Assembly: GCA_023408075.1 (NCBI GenBank)
Contig: JAEYKW010000042.1
Span: 67,387 to 131,386 of the forward strand
Reading direction: 5' to 3'
Source of the DNA: Bacillota bacterium
Lineage (GTDB): Bacteria; Bacillota; Clostridia; Christensenellales; SZUA-584
Length of the DNA: 64,000 nucleotides
Positions within the stretch are counted from its first letter, which is position 1. Every line of letters starts with the position of its first letter. Both the position numbers and the translations under genes were made by a program. The notes below the pieces were generated by a model. It searched no databases, was not told the DNA's origin, and worked only from the letters and a program-made list of their open reading frames with translations. Positions 14,736-23,289 of the stretch are shown one piece after another.

Positions 14736-15740
14736 ATGCAAGCAAAAACTATTATTCTGTTCAACCATAAGGGAGGAGTAAGCAAAACGCTTACAACATT
14801 TAATATAGCATGGATGTTGTCAGGAGAAAAAGGGAAAAGAGTCTTGTTGGTTGATTGTGATCCTCAGTGTAATCTATCTGCTTTAATTCTAAGAGAACAA
14901 TTTGATGATTACTATACTAACAATGATACAAAATATATGAATATTAAAGATGGCGTGAGGGTTGCTTTTGAAAGTAGACCAGAACCGATTAAAGCGATTA
15001 ACTGTTTTAATGTTGAAAATAACAAGAATTTGTTTTTAATACCCGGCCATATGGATCTATCAGAGTATGAACCTTCACTTAGTTTAGCAATGAACAGCAA
15101 TAATTCTATGACCGCCTTGCAGAATCTGCCTGGAGCTTTATCAGAACTAATAAGATTATGCGCGGAAAAATATGAAATTGACTATATTTTTATTGATATT
15201 AATCCGGGCTTAAGTGCTATTAATCAAATAGCTTTTACTTCAGCTGATGCTTTTATTGTACCTACCAATCCTGACCCTTTTTCTTTAATGGCGCTTAAAA
15301 CTCTCTTAAAAGTACTTCCTCGATGGAAACAATGGGCCGACAATACAAGACCCTTTCTAGAAGAAGCCTCATATGTGTTACCATCAGCAAAAATGAAGTT
15401 TATTGGCGAAATAAGTCAACGGTTTAATAGGCGAAAAGGAAAACCGACAGCTTCATATGAGAAAACCATCGAAGAAATTGTCTCATTTGTGCAGAATGAT
15501 TTTGTTTGTGGTTTGAAGAAGTTTGGTATGGCGTATGACATGAAGAACTACCATCTTGCAGAGATACCTGATTTCGGTGCAATGCTTCAGAAATCAAATG
15601 AGTTGGGAGTTCCTGTTTATGCTTTAAAAGATGAAGAGCTTCCTGGTGGTGTTACGTTTGAAAATACTACAGCAAAAAGAGATGAAATCGAAAGACAATT
15701 CTCACAAATAGCTGACATAATTATAGGAACTATAGTATGA
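14736..15740 (+). CDS. ParA/MinD-like AAA ATPase, first gene of a ParA-HEPN module
   Basis: A 334-residue protein with the deviant Walker A K12-G-G-V-S-K17-T (FNHKGGVSKT), Walker A' LLVDCDPQ (D40, D42) and Walker B region YIFIDINPG (D154), as in ParA/Soj ATPases. After the ATPase core (to about 215) is a C-terminal extension without a recognised domain. There is no parB and no plasmid replication gene nearby. Instead its stop overlaps by 4 bases (ATGA) the start of a HEPN-type gene. The pair is clearly AT-richer than flanking core genes, suggesting transfer. I infer a regulatory or sensing ATPase for the partner rather than chromosome segregation. Confidence 0.85.
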   Translation: MQAKTIILFNHKGGVSKTLTTFNIAWMLSGEKGKRVLLVDCDPQCNLSALILREQFDDYYTNNDTKYMNIKDGVRVAFESRPEPIKAINCFNVENNKNLFLIPGHMDLSEYEPSLSLAMNSNNSMTALQNLPGALSELIRLCAEKYEIDYIFIDINPGLSAINQIAFTSADAFIVPTNPDPFSLMALKTLLKVLPRWKQWADNTRPFLEEASYVLPSAKMKFIGEISQRFNRRKGKPTASYEKTIEEIVSFVQNDFVCGLKKFGMAYDMKNYHLAEIPDFGAMLQKSNELGVPVYALKDEELPGGVTFENTTAKRDEIERQFSQIADIIIGTIV

Positions 15741-16348
15741 GGTCTGCATTAACTTTATTCAATGCTTTAATTGAGCAAGCGAAACTCTCCGAAGGTCTTT
15801 TTCAGTATTTTAAGGCACAAGGTATACCGTTGAACTTATCAGACTTGCTCCGTTGGCAATGGATACTTGCCGTTTCAGCGTTAGATAAATATATTCATGA
15901 TGTTGTTCGGGTTGGAATGATAGAAGCATTTGAAGAAAGGCGATTACAAACTCAGAAGTTTCAAGAATTCAAAATCAATATTAGTGCGTATAAAAGAATA
16001 AGTGAATCGCCAACGCCTACTATCGAATTCGAAAGAGAGATTGTACGACAACATAGTTATTTGGCTTTTCAATTACCTGAAAAAATTGCAGATGCACTAT
16101 CATATATATGGGACGAGAATAATAAATGGGATGTCATCTCACAAAATATGACACCACCTATCAGCGCTGGTGACGCAAGAACTAAGCAAAAAAACATTAT
16201 TACTCGTAGAAACCAAATTGTCCATGAAGGCGATTGCTTGACAACTGTTTTGCCACTTGATCAGCAACAAATATTACTAGAAGATGTGCAAGATGTCCTC
16301 AGATTTGTTACTGATTTAGCCAATTCCATACATAATTGCATTACATAA
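15737..16348 (+). CDS. HEPN-domain protein (RiboL-PSP-like), probable RNase effector
   Basis: A mostly helical 203-residue protein. The C-terminal motif R158-N-Q-I-V-H163 (ITRRNQIVHEGD) matches the R-x4-6-H catalytic signature of HEPN ribonucleases, and the early segment LLRWQWILAVSALDKYIHD matches the look of the RiboL-PSP-HEPN branch. HEPN proteins are common as toxins and defence effectors that cut RNA; others are non-catalytic. It is translationally coupled to the ParA-like ATPase and is the last gene of the AT-rich island. Its role as an effector is inference; no experimental system with this exact pair is known to me. Confidence 0.75.
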   Translation: MRSALTLFNALIEQAKLSEGLFQYFKAQGIPLNLSDLLRWQWILAVSALDKYIHDVVRVGMIEAFEERRLQTQKFQEFKINISAYKRISESPTPTIEFEREIVRQHSYLAFQLPEKIADALSYIWDENNKWDVISQNMTPPISAGDARTKQKNIITRRNQIVHEGDCLTTVLPLDQQQILLEDVQDVLRFVTDLANSIHNCIT

Positions 16349-16405
16349 TTAAATGTTTGCTGAAAGATACTGAACGTTTATCCTATAATTTAATGCTATT
16401 TACCC

Positions 16406-17035
16406 TCACAACTCCAGCAAGCTCTTCACTGCGTACGTTGGCTCCAGCGCGAGCAGGTCGCTCGTTTCCCCATACCCGTACTCCACCGCACAGCAATCCG
16501 CCCCCGCGCCTTGAGCATATCGTATATCCGTCACCGTGTCGCCGACCATCAGCACATCCGCCGCAGCCACCCCGAACCTCTCGCAAAGCGCGAATAGACT
16601 CTCCGGGTCAGGCTTGCGCTTGCTCAAATCGTCAAACGTCAGCACCGCGTCGAACATATCGAGCCCGTGCGCGTCGAGTATCTTGAGCGTCGGCGTTTTG
16701 AACTTCATTGTCACGAGCGCGAGCTTCGCCCCCCCGTCCTTCAAACGGCGCAACAGCTCTTCCCCGCCCTCATAAACGCACGTGTTGTCGCAGCACATAT
16801 GCTCGTATTCTTCGTTGAAAAGCGCGAGATGCGGCAGCACCGCATCCCCCGAAAGCCCCGTGAGCATGCTCACCGCGTTCTTCGCGCCGCCGCCGATCGC
16901 GCGCGACACCTCATCGAGGTTCGGCACTGGCAGCCCCGCTTCTTCAAGCATCTTTTGCAGCGCCCGGGCAATATCGGGCCGCGTGTCCACCAGCGTACCG
17001 TCCAAATCAAATATATAAAGCTTGTAATCTCTCAT
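16406..17035 (-). CDS. HAD-superfamily hydrolase, phosphoglycolate phosphatase-like
   Basis: A 209-residue Cof/Gph-type phosphatase. HAD motif I is FDLDGTLVDTRPD (nucleophile D10, general acid D12), motif II is the LVTMK threonine, and motifs III-IV are KRKPDPE and MVGDTVTDI. The cap inserted after motif I is alpha-helical (C1 type), as in phosphoglycolate phosphatase and PpaX. Substrate is not certain. The start overlaps the end of trpS by 4 bases, making it the last gene of the thrC-DUF503-trpS-HAD operon. Confidence 0.88.
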   Translation of the reverse strand: MRDYKLYIFDLDGTLVDTRPDIARALQKMLEEAGLPVPNLDEVSRAIGGGAKNAVSMLTGLSGDAVLPHLALFNEEYEHMCCDNTCVYEGGEELLRRLKDGGAKLALVTMKFKTPTLKILDAHGLDMFDAVLTFDDLSKRKPDPESLFALCERFGVAAADVLMVGDTVTDIRYAQGAGADCCAVEYGYGETSDLLALEPTYAVKSLLEL

Positions 17036-18033
17036 AGCTGTCTCGGCGCAACTCCGATCTTCTTATAAACCTTGCGCAGCATGCGGATCGCATTCGCGCC
17101 CGCACGCTCTGCCCCGCTCTGTATCACCTGATTCAAGTAAGCCTTGTCGGCGCGAATCTTCGCGTACCGCTGCTGGAGCGGTTCGAGCTCGGCGCAGGCG
17201 GCATCCGCAACGCATGCCTTTAATGCGCCATACCCCTGCCCTTCAAACTGGGCCTCAATCTGCTCAAACGTCTGTCCCGTCACCGCGCAGAGTATCGACA
17301 TCAGGTTCGATACGCCCGGCTTGTCGTCGGCGTATTTGATCTGCCCGTCCGAATCGGTCACCGCGCGCTTGAACTTTCTCTGTATCGCATCGGGCGGGTC
17401 GAGCAGCGATACATACGCGTTCTCGTTCTCATCCGATTTGCTCATCTTGCTCGTCGGGTCGGCGAGGCTCATCACGCGTGCACCCGCTTTGGGGATGTAC
17501 GGCTCAGGCACCACGAACACATCGCCGTAAATGTTGTTGAAGCGCTGCGCAATGTCGCGCGTAATCTCAAGATGCTGCTTTTGGTCCGCACCCACCGGCA
17601 CGAGGTCGGATTCGAACAGCAGTATGTCCGCCGCCATCAGCACCGGGTAGGTATACAGCCCCGCGTTGATGTTGTCCGCGTGGCGTTCGCTTTTCTCTTT
17701 AAACTGCGTCATACGCGAGAGCTCACCCAGGTACGTAAAGCAGTTGAGCACCCACATCAGCTCCGCATGGCACGAGACATGAGACTGGAAATACATGATG
17801 TTCTTTTCGGGGTCAAGGCCCGCGGCCAGCAGCAGCGCCATCGTATCGAGGCAGCGCTTGCGAAGATTCGCCGCATCCTGCCGCACCGTGAGCGCGTGCA
17901 TATCCACCACGCAGTAGTAGCAGTTGTATTCATCCTGCAGCTTTACCCAGTTCTTGATCGCGCCGAGGTAATTGCCGATTGTGAGCACACCCGACGGCTG
18001 CACACCCGAAAAAATGATCTTTTTATCCCCCAT
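17032..18033 (-). CDS. trpS: Tryptophanyl-tRNA synthetase
   Basis: Class Ic synthetase charging tRNA-Trp; essential. The 333-residue length is typical. The HIGH-equivalent is PSGVLTIGNYLGA near residue 13-25 and the KMSKS loop is SKMSKSDENE near residue 193. TrpS-specific segments such as GADQKQHLEITRDIA and the C-terminal YKKIGV end are present. It lies 9 bases after DUF503 and overlaps the HAD gene. Unlike many Firmicute trpS genes it is not directly preceded by a T-box; it is transcribed with thrC. Confidence 0.96.
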   Translation of the reverse strand: MGDKKIIFSGVQPSGVLTIGNYLGAIKNWVKLQDEYNCYYCVVDMHALTVRQDAANLRKRCLDTMALLLAAGLDPEKNIMYFQSHVSCHAELMWVLNCFTYLGELSRMTQFKEKSERHADNINAGLYTYPVLMAADILLFESDLVPVGADQKQHLEITRDIAQRFNNIYGDVFVVPEPYIPKAGARVMSLADPTSKMSKSDENENAYVSLLDPPDAIQRKFKRAVTDSDGQIKYADDKPGVSNLMSILCAVTGQTFEQIEAQFEGQGYGALKACVADAACAELEPLQQRYAKIRADKAYLNQVIQSGAERAGANAIRMLRKVYKKIGVAPRQL

Positions 18034-18042
18034 GGTTTCCTC

Positions 18043-18318
18043 CTAGAGCTTTTCTACATCAATGATTTCTATTCTGCCGTCCTCGTACAAGAAATCGATC
18101 ACGGCCTGTGTCTGCTGGTCCGCCGCCGTGCGGCTGATGGCCGCCAGCGCGAACCCGAGGCTCGCCTTCTGCCACTTGCCGTCTTCCCCGCACTCCACAA
18201 CGGAAACGTTGAAGCGGCTCTTGCAGCGTTCCTTGAGGCTTTTCACCACGCTGCGCCTATCCTTTAAGCTGGCCGCTCCGGGAACGGTCATCACCACCTC
18301 AAAGCAGGAGCAGAACAT
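18043..18318 (-). CDS. DUF503 family protein (YlxP-like)
   Basis: A 91-residue protein with the conserved DUF503 plan: a first strand CSCFEVVMTVPGAASLKDRRS cut into strand and loop, then KSLKERCKSRFNVSVVE, and a C-terminal EIIDVEKL. YlxP-type members are often near ribosome maturation genes, but no firm function is known. Here it sits between thrC (3 bases) and trpS (9 bases). Confidence 0.85.
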   Translation of the reverse strand: MFCSCFEVVMTVPGAASLKDRRSVVKSLKERCKSRFNVSVVECGEDGKWQKASLGFALAAISRTAADQQTQAVIDFLYEDGRIEIIDVEKL

Positions 18319-18321
18319 GAT

Positions 18322-19779
18322 TTAAAGCACCTCCAGCACCGAGCCGGGCAGCGCGTCCTTATCCGCCACGGCTGTATGGCGCACCGGCTTGCTTTCCAGC
18401 GCCTGAATCTGCTGCGGCAGCGGCGTACCGGTGATTCTGCTCAGTTCCCGTGCCATATCAAAGCTGTCTATCCCCTGCGTATCCGCGCCGAGCGAGCTTA
18501 ATACATCCGCCGGGAATTTATACGGCGATGCCGTGGAAACCACCACTGCCTTCGTGGTATCGCCATTCTGCTTGTATTTTTCGTAGACACCCATCGCAAC
18601 GGCGGTATGCGTATCGAGCAGGTATCCCTTCTGCTCAAACGTTGCTTTGATGCACGCCATCGTTTCGGTTTCGTCGCACCAGTCGGCGTAAAAATCGGCT
18701 TCGAGCGCCTCGCGTGCCTTACCTCCGATGTCGTAGCGGCCTTCTTTCTTGAGCTGGCTCATCATCGCGTTGACAGCCTGTTCGTCGCGCCCCGTCAGCT
18801 CAAACAGCAGCCGCTCCAAATTGCTTGATATCAGTATGTCCATCGACGGGGACATCGTTTTAAAGAAGGGGCGGTCGAGCGTGTACGCGCCCTTGCGGAA
18901 AAAGTCGGTCAGCACGTTGTTCTTGTTCGACGCACATATCAAGCGCTTGATGGGCAGCCCCATGCGTTTTGCGTAATAGGCGGCGAGTATGTTCCCGAAG
19001 TTGCCCGTGGGCACCACGAAATTGATCTCTTCGCCGTCTGTAATCTCTCCGTCGTTTAATAGCTGTGTATAAGCGCCCACATAGTAGGCAATCTGCGGCG
19101 CAAGACGCCCGAAGTTGATCGAGTTCGCTGACGAGAGGCTGTACCCCTTTGCGCTCACCTTCTCGGCGAATTCGCAATCGGTAAACATCGCCTTGACAGC
19201 GTTCTGCGCGTCGTCAAAGTTGCCGCGCACCGCGACCACATGCGTGTTCGCGCCCTCCTGCGTAACCATTTGCAGCCGCTGCATATCCGATACGCCTTCA
19301 TTCGGGTAAAACACGACGATGCGCGTATGCGGCACGTCACAAAACCCTTCCAGCGCGGCCTTGCCCGTATCGCCCGATGTCGCGACGAGTATCAGCACAT
19401 CGGGGCCGTCGCTCATCGCGGCGGTCATCAGGCGCGGCAGCACCGAAAGCGCCATATCCTTAAACGCGAGTGTCGGCCCATGCCAAAGCTCCAGCACGTA
19501 TTCTCCGTGCGCGGTTTTCTTGAGCGGCGCTACCTTCGCGTCGTCAAAATTCGCATAAGCGGCGGTTGTGAGAGCCTCCAAGTCCCCCAAATCCTCGTAA
19601 TAGCGACCGAGAACATTGGCGCAGAGCGCGGGGTATGAAAGCGCGGCAAGACGGCTCAACGGCCCCAAATCCGCAAACGTTTCAGGCACGAACAAGCCGC
19701 CCTCAGGCGAAATGCCCTGCAATGTGGCCGCCGACGCCTCAAGGCGCTGCGCGCTGTTTCTCGTACTGATGAGCTTCAT
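18322..19779 (-). CDS. thrC: Threonine synthase
   Basis: PLP enzyme converting O-phosphohomoserine to threonine. The PLP-lysine motif is clear: ELWHGPTLAFKDMAL near residues 97-111, with the lysine in FKD. The phosphate-binding loop VATSGDTGKAALEGF follows near 130, and N-terminal ISTRN is the usual ThrC start. Length (485) matches the longer, E. coli/yeast-like class. It is the first gene of a four-gene operon and is preceded by a strongly structured leader on the same strand that may regulate it. Confidence 0.95.
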   Translation of the reverse strand: MKLISTRNSAQRLEASAATLQGISPEGGLFVPETFADLGPLSRLAALSYPALCANVLGRYYEDLGDLEALTTAAYANFDDAKVAPLKKTAHGEYVLELWHGPTLAFKDMALSVLPRLMTAAMSDGPDVLILVATSGDTGKAALEGFCDVPHTRIVVFYPNEGVSDMQRLQMVTQEGANTHVVAVRGNFDDAQNAVKAMFTDCEFAEKVSAKGYSLSSANSINFGRLAPQIAYYVGAYTQLLNDGEITDGEEINFVVPTGNFGNILAAYYAKRMGLPIKRLICASNKNNVLTDFFRKGAYTLDRPFFKTMSPSMDILISSNLERLLFELTGRDEQAVNAMMSQLKKEGRYDIGGKAREALEADFYADWCDETETMACIKATFEQKGYLLDTHTAVAMGVYEKYKQNGDTTKAVVVSTASPYKFPADVLSSLGADTQGIDSFDMARELSRITGTPLPQQIQALESKPVRHTAVADKDALPGSVLEVL

Positions 19780-19800
19780 TCCTTATCCTCCAAGTATGGT

Positions 19801-19911
19801 GGCTCCCCTCTATATTTTCTGCGGAGCCTCAAAAACAAACCTGCGCATGGCGCACCGGCTTATCATGCCGCCCCCTATGGCTGCCTGAAAGCTTGCGGCC
19901 CCGCGCAGGTT
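19801..19911 (-). promoter_or_regulatory. Structured 5' leader upstream of thrC
   Basis: On the minus strand a 9-bp stem closes 56 bases: GCGCAGGTT (19903-19911) with AACCTGCGC (19838-19846). A second hairpin, GGAGCC (19823-19828) with GGCTCC (19801-19806), follows before the ribosome site. Within the first element TGCGC-CAT-GCGCA can form a competing hairpin, so two exclusive folds are possible. It also contains a short frame MISRCAMRRFVFEAPQKI. It has no T-box core. A riboswitch or attenuator is possible; class unknown. Confidence 0.45.
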
Positions 19912-19928
19912 GCAAAGTCTGATTCCTG

Positions 19929-20333
19929 TTATCCCGCGATATATTTGCTCATATATTCGGGCATATCGTCGCTGCCGCTGACCACCAGATACGCGTTGAT
20001 ATCCGAGAACAGCGCTTCAAAGTTTTCGAGCAGAGTTTTCAGCTCTTCGCTGTCGTATTTGGCCATTTTTTTAAGGCCGTCTATGTAAACCGATGAAATA
20101 TCGAAGTCACGCGACAGGATGCCGCATACGAAACCATAGAGTTTGTCAGGATTGTTGATGCTGTAATCGGCGGTGTTGATAAAACGGATTTCATGCCTTA
20201 AGTCATACATGCAGCGGTTGTTGTCATCCAGATACACGATGTTTCCTTTCGTGCTGTCCACCTCTGCATTCGCCTTGTCCAGAAGTTGTTTTGACTTGCC
20301 GCTGCCTTTCTTTCCGTAGATTAATTGTATCAT
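19929..20333 (-). CDS. Small P-loop ATP-binding protein of unknown function
   Basis: A 134-residue protein starting MIQLIYGKKGSGKSKQLLDKA, a clear Walker A (GKKGSGKS, residues 7-14). A Walker B-like strand SSVYIDGLKK lies near residues 80-89 but without the usual DE pair. The protein is far shorter than full kinases and ends soon after (SKYIAG). I know such short ATPases from Clostridia but no function. RBS AAAGGAG is upstream. It precedes the thrC leader on the same strand. Confidence 0.75.
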   Translation of the reverse strand: MIQLIYGKKGSGKSKQLLDKANAEVDSTKGNIVYLDDNNRCMYDLRHEIRFINTADYSINNPDKLYGFVCGILSRDFDISSVYIDGLKKMAKYDSEELKTLLENFEALFSDINAYLVVSGSDDMPEYMSKYIAG

Positions 20334-20508
20334 ACTGGCATCACTCCTTTGGTTTTTTTTAATTATACAATGTTTTAAAGGTTTATTCTACTCCAAAATG
20401 GACAATTTTGATTCGCCGTCGCTTCCCGAACTGTCCATCATTGACAATAGATTTTTTACCTTTCATAGATGATAAACCAAAAAAGCAAAAACAAACCGAA
20501 AAAATTTT

Positions 20509-20558
20509 ACGTCACATAAAAAAGATGTTGCTCGCGACGTTACGTCACATGTTACAAT
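20509..20558 (+). promoter_or_regulatory. MerR-type promoter with 19-bp spacer
   Basis: -35 TTGCTC (20528-20533) and -10 TACAAT (20553-20558) are separated by exactly 19 bases, the hallmark of promoters untwisted by MerR activators. The spacer holds the dyad GACGT-T-ACGTC (20536-20546). The sequence ACGTCACAT occurs in the spacer (20542-20550) and again upstream (20509-20517). The MerR gene starts 21 bases downstream. Confidence 0.75.
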
Positions 20559-20578
20559 GCGTTTATGGAGGAATAAAA

Positions 20579-21370
20579 ATGGTAACGAAAGATTTGCTGA
20601 CAGTGGGCGATCTGGCAAAAGAAATGAGCATTACAGTCCGTACACTGCAGTTTTACGACAAAGAGGGGCTGTTGAAGCCTTCCGCCAAAAGTGAAGGCGG
20701 GCGCAGGCTTTACACCAAAAAAGACATAGTAAAGCTCCATCAGATTCTATCGCTCAAATTCTTAGGGTTTTCGCTCGATGAAATCAAGCTCAAGCTGCTG
20801 CCGCTTGATAAACCGGAGGATGTTGCGCAGATACTCGGCAAGCAAAAGCTCATTATCGAGGAGCAAATCAAAGAACTGGCTGCCGTAAAAGAGGCGATTG
20901 AATCGCTTCAGTCGGAAGTGCTGCAGATCATGACAGTTGACTTTGACAAGTATGCGGATATCGTCTCGCTGCTAAGGCTGAACAACAAAAATTACTGGAT
21001 GGTGAAGCTGTTTGACGAGAAAATGATGGATCATATCCGAGACAGGTTTTCGCTTGCTCCTCAAAAAGGCATTATTATCTATCAGAAATACCAAGCCATG
21101 CTTAACAATACCATCGCGCTGCAGCAGCGGGGCATATCCCCCGACAGCAAAGAGGGCATTGAGCTGGCCAGGCAGTGGTGGGCCATGATCATGGATTTCA
21201 CCGGCGGCGATTTAAATCTTCTGCCTGAGCTCATGAAATTCAACGAGAGCAAGCAGGGCTGGGATGAGAATGTTGCAGAAAAGCAAAAACAGGCCGACGG
21301 TTTTCTCGGCCAGGCGCTCGCCGCTTACTTTGCCAAAGAGGGCTTCAATGTACCAAATATGGAGGGATAA
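20579..21370 (+). CDS. MerR-family activator with TipAS-like ligand domain
   Basis: 263 residues. The N-terminal winged HTH (about 5-75) reads LTVGDLAKEMSITVRTLQFY then the EGLLKPS wing; a coiled-coil dimer helix (about 80-120) follows, and the C-terminal half resembles the TipAS/antibiotic-recognition fold (RQWWAMIMDFTGGD). TipA-type regulators bind drugs and turn on their own operon. The start was set by GGAGG before the ATG at 20579. It is followed one base later by an ABC ATPase and permease, so the operon looks like a drug-inducible exporter. Confidence 0.88.
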   Translation: MVTKDLLTVGDLAKEMSITVRTLQFYDKEGLLKPSAKSEGGRRLYTKKDIVKLHQILSLKFLGFSLDEIKLKLLPLDKPEDVAQILGKQKLIIEEQIKELAAVKEAIESLQSEVLQIMTVDFDKYADIVSLLRLNNKNYWMVKLFDEKMMDHIRDRFSLAPQKGIIIYQKYQAMLNNTIALQQRGISPDSKEGIELARQWWAMIMDFTGGDLNLLPELMKFNESKQGWDENVAEKQKQADGFLGQALAAYFAKEGFNVPNMEG

Positions 21371-21371
21371 T

Positions 21372-22235
21372 ATGAATAAGATGATTGAGGTCAAGTCGCT
21401 TATTAAAAGCTACGGCGATAACGAGGTGCTTAAGGGCATATCGTTTGAGGTGAAACAGGGCGAGATTTTCGCGCTGCTCGGCACCAACGGCGCAGGCAAG
21501 ACGACCACGCTCGAATGCATCGAGGGCATACGCAAATACCAGAGCGGCGAGATTCATGTGAACGGCAAAACCGGTGTTCAGCTCCAGTCGTCGTCGCTGC
21601 CGCAGCATATGAAAGCCTGCGAAGCGCTCAGGCTGTTCGCCAAATGGAGCGGTGCATCCGTAGACGAAGTGTTTCTTAAGCGGCTCGGGTTCGATGAGAT
21701 CAAGAACAAAGCATATAAGGATATGTCGACCGGGCAGAAACGGCGGCTGCATCTGGCGCTCGCGATGACGGGCGACCCGGCCATCGTATTTCTTGACGAG
21801 CCCACGGCCGGGCTCGATGTGGAAGGCCGCGCCGCACTGCACGAAGAGATCAGAAGGCTCAAAGCGCAGGGCAAAACGGTGATACTCGCGAGCCACGACA
21901 TGGCGGAGGTGGAAGCGCTCTGCGACCGCATCGCGATACTCAAGGACGGCGTGATCGCGTTCATCGGCACGGCAGGCGAGCTCACGCAGCAGATGTCGAA
22001 TACATTCAAGGTGCTGATCAGACTGTCGGCGCCCCTGCCGGTTAAAGAACTCAAGCATTGCGTTTTTACTGGCGCTTCTCAAGGCTACGACACATTCGAA
22101 ACGGCGAGCCTCGAGGACGGCCTTGCGGAGCTGCTGGCCGCCGCGAAAGCAAGCGGCGCGCACGTGCGTGATTTGAAGCTTGAACACGCGAGCCTCGAGC
22201 AACGGTTCCTCGATATCGCAAAGGAGGGCAAATAA
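21372..22235 (+). CDS. ABC-2 type transporter ATP-binding protein
   Basis: 287 residues with Walker A GTNGAGKTTT, a short signature MSTGQKRRLHLA, Walker B IVFLDEPTAGLD and switch histidine ILASHDMAE, typical of drug/antibiotic ABC-2 exporters (DrrA/CcmA style). The C-terminal extension after residue 210 is the usual regulatory tail. The ribosome site is inside the last codons of merR, giving tight coupling. The permease starts one base after its stop. Confidence 0.94.
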   Translation: MNKMIEVKSLIKSYGDNEVLKGISFEVKQGEIFALLGTNGAGKTTTLECIEGIRKYQSGEIHVNGKTGVQLQSSSLPQHMKACEALRLFAKWSGASVDEVFLKRLGFDEIKNKAYKDMSTGQKRRLHLALAMTGDPAIVFLDEPTAGLDVEGRAALHEEIRRLKAQGKTVILASHDMAEVEALCDRIAILKDGVIAFIGTAGELTQQMSNTFKVLIRLSAPLPVKELKHCVFTGASQGYDTFETASLEDGLAELLAAAKASGAHVRDLKLEHASLEQRFLDIAKEGK

Positions 22236-22236
22236 A

Positions 22237-22953
22237 ATGAACGCATTTTTATATGGCATCGGCCTGCAGTGGAAGCTGGATCTTCGCAACAGGTATGTGC
22301 TGCTCACGTATTATGTGGTGCCGCTTGTGTTCTTTCTGTTTATCGGCGGCATATTCACCTCAATCAACCCCGAGGCGTACAAAACGCTGATTGCCTCGAT
22401 GAGCGTATTCGGCGTATCGATGGGCGCGTTCTTGGGCGCTCCCACCCCGCTGATTGAGCTGTACGGCAGTGAAATGAAAAAAGCCTACAAGGTGGGCGGC
22501 ATACCGCTCTGGACGGCAACGGTCAACAACCTGATATCCGGACTCATTCATCTGATGATGATGAGCGTGCTGATTTACCTGATTGCGCCGCTGGCTTTCC
22601 ATGCCGAGGTGCCCGCCTCCGCAGCTGCGTATTTCGTCACGCATGCGGTTTTCATCACCGCATGCCTTGGCATCGGCACGCTGCTCGGTTTATTCTTGAA
22701 AAGCAGCTCAAAGCTCACAATCATCGCACAGCTCATATTCCTGCCGTCGATCATGCTCTCGGGCATCATGTTTCCAAGCAGCATGTTGCCGGATGCGCTG
22801 CAAACCGTGGGCAAGGTGTTTCCTGCCACATGGGGCTTTGCGGGCCTCACCGGCGGCGGTTGGGACGGTACGGGGCTGCTCGTACTCGCGGGGTTTATCG
22901 TTGTGACGCTGGCTGTCAGCGCATGGCGGATAGGCAAGCTCAAGGCGGATTAA
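22237..22953 (+). CDS. ABC-2 type transporter permease
   Basis: A 238-residue integral membrane protein with six helices (about 22-42, 53-70, 96-118, 130-152, 160-182, 212-232), the standard ABC-2 permease size and topology (YfiN/DrrB-like). Conserved 'LPSIMLSGIMFPSSMLP' between helices 5 and 6 matches the family. AAAGGAGG precedes the ATG. Last gene of the MerR-controlled exporter operon; substrate unknown. Confidence 0.9.
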   Translation: MNAFLYGIGLQWKLDLRNRYVLLTYYVVPLVFFLFIGGIFTSINPEAYKTLIASMSVFGVSMGAFLGAPTPLIELYGSEMKKAYKVGGIPLWTATVNNLISGLIHLMMMSVLIYLIAPLAFHAEVPASAAAYFVTHAVFITACLGIGTLLGLFLKSSSKLTIIAQLIFLPSIMLSGIMFPSSMLPDALQTVGKVFPATWGFAGLTGGGWDGTGLLVLAGFIVVTLAVSAWRIGKLKAD

Positions 22954-23058
22954 ACGCACAGGGAATGAATACAGGAGCTGTTCAGTATATGAACGGCTCT
23001 TTTTTATGCACACGGGGACGCACAGTGTGATATGTGAGCAAAGTTACAATCCCTTTGG

Positions 23059-23160
23059 CAATCCTCAGTCAGCAAAGCTGACAGCTCCTTTCAAAAGGAG
23101 CCTCTATTCGCTGCATAAGACGGCCTCCTGAGGTGGCACAGGCAGCGTGACGAAGGATTG
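23059..23160. repeat. Dispersed intergenic repeat, family A, copy 1
   Basis: Ends are inverted: CAATCCTC at left and GAAGGATTG at right. The left arm contains GTCAGCAAAGCTGAC and a GCTCCTTT...AAAGGAGC hairpin, the right arm GCCTCC and a worn CACAGGCAGCGTG hairpin. Confidence 0.8.
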
Positions 23161-23289
23161 AGAGCAGCACTTTTGAATTAGTATATCGCTTAAGCACCTT
23201 ATTGCTCTTGGCGTCTTGTGTCATGCTGAGCGTAGTGACACGGAGCAAAGCATCCCATTTTTATTTGAAAAGGGCCATAGCGCGTTTAT

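Noticed and set aside
14736..15740. Chromosome partition gene soj/parA
   Set aside because: No parB, no parS-like sites and no origin genes nearby; AT-rich composition and coupling to a HEPN gene favour an accessory module.
14510..16405. Prophage or integrative element around the ParA/HEPN pair
   Set aside because: No integrase, no tRNA target and no flanking direct repeats could be seen, so only a small transferred module is supported.
19780..19928. T-box in front of thrC/trpS
   Set aside because: No GGTACCGCG-type core, no specifier stem and no terminator U-run; only unassigned stems are visible.
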